From assembly GCA_002633005.1 (NCBI GenBank), contig NMRA01000181.1, positions 566,959-630,958 on the forward strand: 64,000 nucleotides of DNA, in the 5' to 3' direction. Below the pieces are notes generated by a model. It ran no database searches. It worked only from the letters and a program-made list of their open reading frames with translations, and was not told where the DNA came from. Source of the DNA: Phoronis australis (lineage: Eukaryota > Phoronida > Phoronidae). The translations under genes and the position numbers were made by a program. Of the stretch, positions 60,101-64,000 are shown piece by piece; position 1 is the first letter of the stretch, and each line of letters opens with the position of its first letter.

Positions 60101-63100
60101 AGGGCTTGAAGTTAAATAAGGCAGTCACGTTTGTTTTGTCCATGCAAGTAGAGGTACCCAACATATAACTCTTTTTAGTGGACGGTCAGTGGGGCAAGTG
60201 GGAGGACTTCGGCACTTGCTCCGTCACATGTGGTGGTGGAATCAAAACAAGAGTCCGTCAGTGCGACAACCCGGCGCCGGTTTATGGTGGTCGAGAGTGT
60301 GTCGGAGCGAGCACTCAGGAGGTGATTTGTGTGCTCGATCAATGCACGACAACCAAACCCCGTGGTAAGCAATAAGCTAGTTTGAAATTGGGTACTAAGA
60401 AATTTCACAAGCACGCCAACGTAGACGATGATTTCAAGCGAAAACTTTACCTTGATTGAGAGACCTATTGGTAACTTTGGAACAAATATGTGTTAATGCT
60501 TGTAGTTACAAAGAAGTGAATAGTTGGTCATCCTGCATCGAGCAGTACATTTGGTCCATGGGTCGAATTCTGGTCTCCTTATAGTCCAAATGTCAAAAAG
60601 TGAAAACTTAACGACACGTAAGTCTCACTGGTGAATTAACTTCCTAGGAAATGAAATCTTATTTTTTATTTGAAGCAAAGTGCGAGGGTGGAAAGGTTGA
60701 CGTTGTATTTGTCCTGGACGAATCCAGTAGCATCTACCCAAAGGACTTTAAGAAACAACTAAAATTTGTCAGTGATGTCGTCGACAGCTTTTCCATTGGC
60801 AGAGACAAGGCTCGTGTGGCGGTAATGACATTTTCTACCCGTCCCACTCTCAGATTTAACTTTGATCAGTATACTGACAACGAGAGCGCAAAGGGTGGTA
60901 TAGTTAAGATCCGACAGACGGGCGGTGGAACATATACGTTTGACGCCCTTGACTTTGCGCGGGAGAAAGTGTTTCCGCTAGCACGAGACGACGTGTTGAG
61001 ATTGTGCATCGTCATGACAGATGGCGAGTCGGCGGATAAAGACAAAACCGCGGCCGCTGCAGCGTTGGCCAACGAACAGGGATTCGAGATGTTTGCACTT
61101 GGAGTTGGGCCTAACGTGGACACAGACGAACTGCGATTTGTCGGTGGTGATAACATTTTCACCGCCGCTGACTTTAACGCCCTGAATGACATCAAGACCG
61201 AGTTCATCAAAAAGACACAGGGTGTGTGTAGCGACACGGCAGGTGAGGATAATACAAAAGTACTTCATGTGGATTGCGTTGTACGTATCTATGCGAACCC
61301 TTCTGAAATATACCACTAACGCTTGCGATCAAGTAGACACTCCTGCTTAAAGGAAGGGTTCACAAGCATGTGTATGTGTACGTGTGTGCATTTGCGTGTG
61401 CGTGTGCGTGGATTGCATGTAAACTTCTTGTTTGATGTGTTATACAAGAGGACGACAAGAAACGAGATGTTTTCCAACAAGTAACGTCGGAAAACGTGGA
61501 CTCAAATGCCTAAAGCTCATTGGAAACCGTGTTTCAGTTGAGGTTTTTTGAGTAAAATGGTATTGTTATTCGCATGATTCACCCATATCATACAGTAAAT
61601 GTTTACCTCTTTTGTTGCTTCTACCCAATTAGGCCTACCCACTGCATAAACTCGAAACTGAGGTACAGTACCCGTTAACTGGCAATGCGGGCATCTTTAC
61701 AGCTTCTCGATAACGCAAACTGTGCAGGCACAAATTTCTGAATTGTGGTGAAAACGTAACGCAAGCATGGAATCAAAAAGAAAAATTCTTTCTACCAAAA
61801 CCAAATTTACAAACGATGATACCAGCAAGGGTTTATGGTCATTCAGAGCACCAATTTTCAACATTTGGTTCGAGCTTAATGCACTTGCAGTAGGCCTATC
61901 TGCGTACTGGAGAAGCCTTAAGTAGCCCTTCGCTTTAAGCCCTCCATCGTAACTCGGTGGGTCACTTCTTGTCTTAGCCTCTCGGCATGTATGCGTATCT
62001 GTGAAACAAACATTTTCAATAGATCTTGCTCGTTCCCATGCTTTGTGTTCCGCGGATGCTATCGGGTAACGGCTGAAGTGACTCACGTGTTTTAGACCAT
62101 TTCTTGCTGCTCTTATGTGTTCTCTATACCCCGCCTAACTTTGATCCCAACCCTCGTTCTGCCTTCCCAGCTTCAAAACCCGTAGCAGTTGACGGCCATT
62201 GGGCTGACTGGTTGCCCTGGGTTCAGTGTTCAGTGACGTGCGGCACTGGTGAACAGTTCCGGGTTAGAGAGTGCACCAATCCTGCTCCTGCCCACGGAGG
62301 GCGCACGTGTTCAGGGAAAGACCGCGAAACGAGGGTTTGTGAAAAACCCTCATGCACCGTTCCCGGTCAGTACACAACGTGCAGTTTTATCTGCTTGAAA
62401 TGTTTTAAGTTAATCTATACATCAACCCTAGAAAAATGTTCAAAACTGGCCAACTTTGAGACATCATACCTCAGAAATGGCTGATAGAATTAATATGAAA
62501 CTTTCAGGTAATGGTACGTATTGTTTTTAAATTGTTCCATTTTGCGCGAGGGGTTATTAATTAAGAGCAAAAATATAAAGTTTCACGAACGAAACGATTA
62601 GTTGGAAAACTGATAGCGATTTTTTGAGATTTCATCTAGATAATTCATATCGAACGAAGTTTGGTTTTGTCATTGAAACCTCTTTGCTATCACTGTGCCT
62701 TTATTTTTTGCTAAATTTTACTAAAAATGAATGATCACGTTCCCAGTTAATGACAGATTGTCAAAAATCAAATCCCACATGCTTTGTAATTTCAGAAAAC
62801 ACATATTTTAACTTAGTAAAAATCTGTAGTTTGTAGGAGTTTGGCTAAATACACAAACGAGTCAATAAGGTGTTACGTAACCTTAGGTATTGCTGAGTAT
62901 TCCGTGTCAATTCTTTAATTTCGCTTTTGGTTATTTTGTAATACTTGGCACGGGGAATGTAGAAAATTTCAGAAGAAACAAAACAGTTGTCCTTGAAATG
63001 TACCTGAAAATTAGAAAAAAAAGAACACTTCTTTGAATGGGACAAGAAAAATGATATGAAAGCTAACGGTATTCTTGGGAACTAAAAATTCTTGTTTCGT

Positions 63101-64000
63101 ATCATTATGGAATTCGTCTTGGCCTATCATCTCTTGAAGCAGATATGTGAAATGTAAATTGTAAAATCCGAAACTGGTTTTGTCGTCTGCTTGTTGTCTA
63201 AATATAATAGTTGCCCTGTTTGAAATGCAGTGTTCGGCTAAGCCATTCCCTCATTTTGTAACAAAGTGGATTATGTCTTCCGAGATGTCCACTCTCCCAA
63301 TAAAAGCCGGTTAACTAGTCGACATAGGATATTTTAACATTGCTTAGGGTTAAGTAGTGTGAGTTATGTTAAAACAGGAACAATATGTAGTTGATATCTG
63401 GTAATAACATAAAGCACAATTTCATTTCTTTTTAGTGTTGCATACAAAATTTACCAGCTGCCTATATATTAAATCAATAAGTTACACTGTTAGGCCAACT
63501 TTTCAAGTAATAGATGAGAAGGGTTTCTTGTTATGCATGTTCTTCCAATGTACCTTGGTTGAGTTTTCCACGAATTTGCACTGAAAACATTTTTCTCTTC
63601 AACGCTCCGATTAGCTTCGCTTTTTGGTTCTGGTTTATGACACAGTTGAGTGTCAAGAGCAAATAGACAATGACTTCTAAGTTTTCATTTTTTTCTTGTG
63701 ATTCAATAACCTCAGTTAAACTAATGCACAAATTATCAGCGAATGGTCAACCCTTACAGTCGACGGAGATTGGGGCCAATGGAGCGACTATGTGCCTTGC
63801 TCAGTGTCTTGTGGCGTGGGAACCCAGACCCGGCAGCGCAGTTGCAACAGTCCACCTCCGTCTAACGGCGGCCGAGACTGTGTCGGTCTGGCAAAACAGG
63901 AAATCCTCTGTGTTGGAGATTCGTGCGATGAACCAGAATTACGTAAGAATTTACTCTTGTGGCTTTCCATTCGTTCTTGGGGGCGCTTCACTTTTTTCAA
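27143..64000 (+). CDS. Giant secreted multi-VWA / multi-TSP1 protein, 25 exons, 3' end off window
   Basis: Predicted extracellular matrix or adhesion protein. Order seen: signal peptide, VWA1, linker, TSP1-1, VWA2, linker, TSP1-2, TSP1-3, 619-N gap, VWA3, linker, TSP1-4, TSP1-5, linker, TSP1-6, VWA4, TSP1-7, -8, -9, VWA5, TSP1-10, -11. VWA domains bind protein ligands through a metal site (DxSxS, T, D), intact in VWA2-5. TSP1 modules show WxxW mannosylation and CxxS/TCxxG fucosylation motifs and six cysteines. Module borders are phase 1 throughout, so cassettes duplicate without frame disruption. About 1,740 residues are visible. Combinations of this kind occur in coadhesin-like and matrilin-like proteins; I cannot assign an orthologue. 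An alternative is two adjacent genes, but no stop or polyadenylation break is seen between modules. Confidence 0.85.
28855..29235 (+). repeat. CGCGAGA-rich interspersed repeat
   Basis: 28855-29000 holds ACCTCGCGAAAACGCGAGAA-type sequence. 29067-29235 starts ATTCCGTGGACCAAGTTTCT and continues with CAAGACCAC, GACCTTAC and CCACTGAAGTGATTGG. The second part aligns block by block with 39503-39675. Confidence 0.6.
30985..31090 (+). repeat. AACTCTGAAG repeat, copy 1, broken by a GC-rich element fragment
   Basis: GTAAACTCTGAAGGGTTTTT through TTTCGATGTTCTTGTTG corresponds to 44770-44840 and, more weakly, 42075-42125. At 31069 it switches to CATGGGCGGCGCAC, the start of the GGGCGGCGCACCATAG element, which is itself truncated after about 22 bases. 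Confidence 0.55.
35322..35412. repeat. (CT)n microsatellite
   Basis: CTCTCT runs with CCCT variants. A 126-codon open frame through it (Leu-Ser repeats) is an artefact. Confidence 0.9.
36080..36181. repeat. (GTAT)n / (TA)n microsatellite
   Basis: About 15 GTAT units followed by about 17 TA units, with an ambiguous base at 36079. Confidence 0.9.
36893..36968. repeat. (CCCTCT)n microsatellite
   Basis: CTCCCTCTCCCTCTC units, pyrimidine-only on the plus strand. Confidence 0.9.
39397..39427 (+). CDS. Exon 2: end of signal peptide
   Basis: 31 bp from TTTTCAG acceptor to GTAAGT donor, encoding IADSRVLSRN plus the first base of Gly. Phase 0 in, phase 1 out: it fits both exon 1 and exon 3. The sequence continues the hydrophobic core for two residues and then supplies the polar cleavage region. 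Confidence 0.65.
39503..39675 (+). repeat. CGCGAGA-rich repeat copy between exons 2 and 3
   Basis: GTTCCGCAGACCAAGAGTCT followed by CGCGAG, CAAGACCACGCAAAACC, GACCTTAC and CCACTGAAATGATTGGTGG. Collinear with 29067-29235, same orientation. Confidence 0.65.
40029..40462 (+). CDS. Exon 3: VWA1, first two thirds
   Basis: 434 bp, phase 1 in and phase 0 out (AAG|GTATGA). Encodes GDTDIAFLVDISKQ, then an amphipathic helix (ALNTLDAF-like), VNYGLITYAANEDPEIRIPL, an acidic insert near EEGSGENENTNTD, SNVSEALRLMHTHL and RRYSILLVGDRVNDYEQAV. The fold pattern is VWA (strand, helix, strand), but the first metal motif is D-I-S-K-Q, not DxSxS. The final Asp (LLVGDRV) is kept. Residues 24-168. Confidence 0.85.
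41190..41480 (+). repeat. CGCGAGA-rich repeat with perfect TCTCGCGAGA palindrome
   Basis: Starts GCATTCCGTAGACATAGTTT and CTTGCGA, ends around GATCTCGCGAGATTCCGCGA. The 10-bp palindrome TCTCGCGAGA is at 41365-41374. That motif is a strong promoter element in vertebrates; here it is within a repeat. Confidence 0.6.
42035..42180 (+). repeat. AACTCTGAAG-type repeat, copy 2
   Basis: CCAGTAAATTTCGAAGCGGT, TTCTTGAGTC and ATGTCCTTGCTGGTAATGAA follow the order seen at 30985 and 44745; more diverged. Confidence 0.45.
43539..43725 (+). CDS. Exon 4: VWA1, last third
   Basis: 187 bp, phase 0 in, phase 1 out (GTAAGT donor). Encodes IHANGIWLFALGFGSDVFNA, RLTRQLVGLSSAS and YWNSNEYLNLVDTLNEESK. The GI-LFALGFGSD strand matches the SMYAIGIGYNVD strand of VWA2 and the MFAIGVGPNVD of VWA3, identifying the C-terminal VWA part. 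Confidence 0.85.
44535..44603 (+). CDS. Exon 5: 69-bp linker
   Basis: Symmetric phase 1-1 exon (TATAG acceptor, GTGAGT donor) encoding RYFETRRSLLSSKVGGVHST then GET. No domain; basic then Gly/Ser-rich. Joins VWA1 to TSP1-1. Confidence 0.7.
44745..44870 (+). repeat. AACTCTGAAG repeat, copy 3
   Basis: CCAACCTCAATAAACTCTGA, GTTTTCTTGAGTCTCTGACG, TTTCGATATTCCTGTTGGTA. Best preserved of the three copies, within the VWA1-TSP1-1 intron. Confidence 0.55.
45201..45419 (+). CDS. Exon 6: TSP1-1
   Basis: 219 bp, phase 1-1. Encodes the DSKPVEHSVIDGG lead, then WSDWHYSACTVTCGVG, RSRTCTNPAPSGGGQQC, and PCYGPPCRDDD. Six cysteines, WxxW and CxxTCG are intact. The donor chosen is GTATGG after GCGG, preserving phase. 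Confidence 0.93.
45420..46555 (+). other. Intron between TSP1-1 and VWA2
   Basis: 1.1 kb. Holds a TTCCGTAGATCAAGTTTCTG repeat piece at 45843-45925. No coding. Confidence 0.6.
45843..45925 (+). repeat. CGCGAGA-type repeat fragment
   Basis: TTCCGTAGATCAAGTTTCTG then GTGAGGTCACGCAAGTCTTC and GCGAGATAC. Same start and order as the copies at 29067 and 39503. Confidence 0.5.
46556..46801 (+). CDS. Exon 7: VWA2, part 1
   Basis: 246 bp, phase 1-1. Encodes ASCKGRKADIVFVLDASSSI with intact DxSxS, then KQLTFVTELLRVF, THVGVLQYSNAPKIEIPL and KAILSIEQI. Donor GTGAGT. Confidence 0.93.
47588..47739 (+). CDS. Exon 8: VWA2, part 2
   Basis: 152 bp, phase 1 in and phase 0 out. Encodes EGATNTADALQSMREHF (metal-binding Thr), HGARADAMRIGVVITDGQSA (metal-binding Asp) and TTLESEK. 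Acceptor TCTAG, donor GTCAGT. Confidence 0.92.
48030..48381. mobile_element. 352-bp TIR element (MITE-like), copy 2
   Basis: Left end TCGAACTCGAACTTATTTTT, right end ATAATTTCGAGTTCGA (48366-48381). Shares ATTTCGAGTTCAGA and ATCAAG blocks in order with 15394-15900, and lacks the nested GC-rich element of that copy. Confidence 0.7.
48667..48841 (+). CDS. Exon 9: VWA2, part 3
   Basis: 175 bp, phase 0 in and 1 out. Encodes AREAGISMYAIGIGYNVDED, ELKEIAGERVFTTESFE and VREDFFHVAARECSGGQ. The intron before it is at the same residue and phase as the intron inside VWA1. Confidence 0.92.
48842..50582 (+). other. Intron between VWA2 and linker exon 10
   Basis: 1.7 kb, AT-rich, no coding sequence or recognisable repeat apart from diffuse similarity near 50100-50300. 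Confidence 0.55.
50583..50627 (+). CDS. Exon 10: 45-bp linker
   Basis: Symmetric phase 1-1 exon from TTTTACAG to GTAGGT, encoding GGENAGVVDIYSVLR. No domain. Fits phases between VWA2 and TSP1-2; support is splice logic and the resemblance to other small linkers. Confidence 0.6.
50969..51145 (+). CDS. Exon 11: TSP1-2
   Basis: 177 bp, phase 1-1. VHGHWGAWSEFGACSVSCGR, then RIRHCDSPAPSGGGNDC, and PCQSLPCEQR. Acceptor CCTCAG after a pyrimidine tract, donor GTGCAC (non-ideal but in phase). Confidence 0.93.
51447..51638 (+). CDS. Exon 12: TSP1-3
   Basis: 192 bp, phase 1-1, no internal Met, so missed by ATG-based ORF calling. VDGQWGRWANWGKCAVTCGE, RSRKCNNPPPSETGLDC and QCNERPCVLETGLRK. All six cysteines present. 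Confidence 0.92.
51639..52716 (+). other. Intron holding a 619-base assembly gap
   Basis: N from 51834 to 52452. The known sequence on the left begins CAGTGGCGGATCTAGGAT at 51650, the terminal motif of the CAGGGGCGGATCCAGG family, followed by a poly-G and a poly-A run, so the gap is probably repeat-caused. The exons on both sides are phase 1, so a further TSP1 or linker exon could be hidden without breaking the frame. Confidence 0.8.
52717..53289 (+). CDS. Exon 13: VWA3 (single exon)
   Basis: 573 bp, phase 1-1. ESCAGGKADIVFVLDESSSI, FKKQLKFVNDLIDIF, VSVVTFSTKSRLKFPL, RQRGGGTYTADALDY, VRIGIVMTDGESAY, TQMFAIGVGPNVDL, GGDHMFTATNFDAL. DxSxS, Thr and Asp of the metal site all present. Donor GTATAT. 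Confidence 0.95.
53651..53680 (+). CDS. Possible linker exon (DESKFKFDST)
   Basis: A good pyrimidine tract and TTTTTTCACAG precede a 30-bp stretch that is open and phase 1-1 if the weak donor GTGCGC is used. It would make Thr across the next junction where other linkers use G. Only splice logic supports it; it may be alternatively used or false. Not counted in the gene model. Confidence 0.25.
53950..53976 (+). CDS. Exon 14: 27-bp micro-exon linker
   Basis: AAACAG acceptor, GTAAGA donor, symmetric phase 1-1, encoding ATLLGISIE. It is short and hydrophobic, and located in the same place after a VWA as exons 5 and 10. Predicted from phase and splice sites only. Confidence 0.5.
53977..55359 (+). 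other. Intron before TSP1-4
   Basis: 1.4 kb with MITE copy 3 at 54647-54801. No other structure. Confidence 0.6.
54647..54801 (+). mobile_element. CAGGGGCGGATCCAGG element (MITE), copy 3
   Basis: 155 bp, starts CAGGGGCGGATCCAGGATTT and ends AAATCCGCCTCTG. Interior CAGACATTCGCACCCCCGAA and AATGGAATCTGGGA are as in copies 1 and 2. Copies 1 and 3 are in the same orientation. Confidence 0.8.
55360..55539 (+). CDS. Exon 15: TSP1-4
   Basis: 180 bp, phase 1-1. ANGQWGAWSEWSSCSLTCGE, RTRRRQCDNPPPNLGGGYC, and DYCYGDPCGIHA. WxxWxxW and CxxTCG motifs intact. Confidence 0.94.
55540..56324 (+). other. Intron between TSP1-4 and TSP1-5
   Basis: 785 bp. 55660-55890 has decayed CATTCGCGAGG- and CTGCGTGATTTTGCC-like sequence of the CGCGAGA repeat. 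No coding. Confidence 0.55.
56325..56570 (+). CDS. Exon 16: TSP1-5 with proline-rich lead
   Basis: 246 bp, phase 1-1. AARPSPPVNGYTPGLNILEI lead, then NWGPWSEYSDCSVTCEVG, RVCDNPKPANGGSDC and SICLGPPCKSEQRE. The usual CxxTCG is CSVTCE here, but CxxTCxxG is still met. Confidence 0.92.
56720..56752 (+). CDS. Exon 17: 33-bp micro-exon linker
   Basis: TTTTGTAG acceptor, perfect GTAAGT donor, phase 1-1, encoding AADILPDVLNF. The intron before it is only 149 bp. Small, symmetric and hydrophobic like exons 10 and 14. Confidence 0.6.
56753..58192 (+). other. Intron before TSP1-6
   Basis: 1.4 kb. Scanned for W-x-x-W and VWA motifs, none found. AT-rich, no named repeat. Confidence 0.6.
58193..58345 (+). 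CDS. Exon 18: TSP1-6, short form
   Basis: 153 bp, phase 1-1. GTWGAWTTWSACSATCGEG, IRRRQCEGHYLCRGDSSER, ATCFEASCPAR. Lacks the N-P-x-P-x-x-G-G segment of the other modules, so the loop between cysteines 3 and 4 is shortened; six cysteines remain. Confidence 0.92.
58641..59201 (+). CDS. Exon 19: VWA4 (single exon)
   Basis: 561 bp, phase 1-1. DCGTKGDLIFILDESSSIYP, FVSDVVESFPVG, VRVGVMTFSTKPQLRFEL, RQRGGGTYTFDALDFAREN, VVKIGVVMTDGESADSD, FEMFAIGVGTKVDLEEL. Metal-site residues intact. Confidence 0.95.
59449..59631 (+). CDS. Exon 20: TSP1-7
   Basis: 183 bp, phase 1-1. HGQWSDWGDWEICSELCGEG, RRRECNNPPPSNGGDSC, RACNKGPCDVA. The CxxS/TCG motif is CSELCG here, so the O-fucose acceptor Ser/Thr is replaced by Leu. 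Confidence 0.93.
59810..59980 (+). CDS. Exon 21: TSP1-8
   Basis: 171 bp, phase 1-1. VNGQWGDWLAWETCSASCGG, RRRLCNSPRPSAGGRYC, RPCANNPCP. Motifs intact. Follows TSP1-7 after a 178-bp intron. Confidence 0.93.
60179..60364 (+). CDS. Exon 22: TSP1-9
   Basis: 186 bp, phase 1-1. VDGQWGKWEDFGTCSVTCGG, TRVRQCDNPAPVYGGREC, VICVLDQCTTTKPR. Motifs intact. Confidence 0.93.
60676..61242 (+). CDS. Exon 23: VWA5 (single exon)
   Basis: 567 bp, phase 1-1. AKCEGGKVDVVFVLDESSSI, FVSDVVDSFSIGRDKARV, TGGGTYTFDALDFAREK, LCIVMTDGESADKDK, FEMFALGVGPNVDTDEL, GGDNIFTAADFNALNDI. Closest to VWA4 (DESSSIYPK, KKQL, FSTRP/FSTKP). Confidence 0.95.
61243..62170 (+). other. Intron between VWA5 and TSP1-10
   Basis: 928 bp. 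Starts with a GT/GC-rich microsatellite (61367-61412). Candidate small exons tested (for example after CTTTACAG at 61700) run into stops. No coding. Confidence 0.6.
61367..61412. repeat. (GT)n / (GC) microsatellite
   Basis: TGTGTATGTGTACGTGTGTG followed by GCGTGTGCGTGTGCGTG, purine-pyrimidine alternation. Confidence 0.8.
62171..62365 (+). CDS. Exon 24: TSP1-10
   Basis: 195 bp, phase 1-1. ASKPVAVDGHWADWLPWVQC, SVTCGTGEQF, RVRECTNPAPAHGGRTC, RVCEKPSCTVP. Motifs intact. Confidence 0.94.
62366..63759 (+). other. Intron between TSP1-10 and TSP1-11
   Basis: 1.4 kb holding the second 390-bp repeat. No coding seen. Confidence 0.6.
62424..62815 (+). mobile_element. About 390-bp interspersed repeat, copy 2
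   Basis: CCCTAGAAAAATGTTCAAAA, CATACCTCAGAAATGGCTGA, AATATGAAACTTTCAG, TTTTTTGAGATTTCATCTAG, GTGCCTTTATTTTTTGCTAA, TTAATGACAGATTGTC. Collinear with copy 1 at 11461. Confidence 0.8.
63760..63942 (+). CDS. Exon 25: TSP1-11 (gene continues)
   Basis: 183 bp, phase 1-1. VDGDWGQWSDYVPCSVSCGV, QRSCNSPPPSNGGRDC, ILCVGDSCDEPEL. Donor GTAAGA splits the next codon after a C; the gene runs on past 64000. Confidence 0.93.

Noticed and set aside
61700-61730. Possible linker exon after CTTTACAG
   Set aside because: Stop codon within four codons in the needed phase.
27143-64000. Apicomplexan TRAP-like origin
   Set aside because: VWA plus TSP1 recalls TRAP, but intron-rich structure, the TOP1 neighbour and the many VWA repeats point to an animal genome; no transmembrane or rhomboid-site segment is visible in this part.

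Overview
This is metazoan genomic DNA: spliced genes with canonical GT-AG introns, AT-rich introns and intergenic DNA, microsatellites, and several families of short inverted-repeat elements. The gene content (a metazoan-type DNA topoisomerase I and a very large secreted VWA/thrombospondin-1 protein) fits a marine invertebrate such as a hemichordate, amphioxus, mollusc or related lineage. The sequence alone does not let me name the species.

Layout. (1) 66-15040, minus strand: twelve exons of DNA topoisomerase I (TOP1), from the start codon to just past the first two active-site residues. The last exons, with the catalytic tyrosine, lie off the left edge. (2) 15041-27142: about 12 kb with no gene I can support. 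It holds the probable TOP1 promoter next to the gene, then repeats: a 507-bp terminal-inverted-repeat element with a second element nested in it, a long hairpin, a 157-bp inverted-repeat element and copies of GC-rich repeats. (3) 27143 to beyond 64000, plus strand: 25 exons (four of them tiny linkers) of one large extracellular protein. A signal-peptide exon at 27143-27181 is followed by a 12.2-kb first intron. Then come VWA1, TSP1-1, VWA2, TSP1-2, TSP1-3, an assembly gap of 619 N (51834-52452), VWA3, TSP1-4, TSP1-5, TSP1-6, VWA4, TSP1-7 to TSP1-9, VWA5, TSP1-10 and TSP1-11. The reading frame is open at the right edge, so the gene continues. About 1,740 residues are visible.

All exon joins in both genes were checked by hand for splice dinucleotides and phase. 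In TOP1 the exons join in frame with no stop, and the spacing of the catalytic Arg and Lys (44 residues) equals that remembered for the human enzyme. In the VWA/TSP1 gene nearly every module is bounded by phase-1 introns on both sides, the signature of exon shuffling and tandem module duplication. VWA1 and VWA2 keep internal introns, one at the same position and phase, whereas VWA3-5 are each a single exon. This suggests that an intron-less VWA cassette arose once and was then multiplied. The two genes are unrelated in function (nuclear DNA relaxation versus extracellular matrix or adhesion) and simply lie head to head.

The most unusual things here are the modular VWA/TSP1 gene with its intron-state split, degenerate first VWA and micro-exon linkers, and the several interspersed element families, some nested in each other, that appear in this one window.
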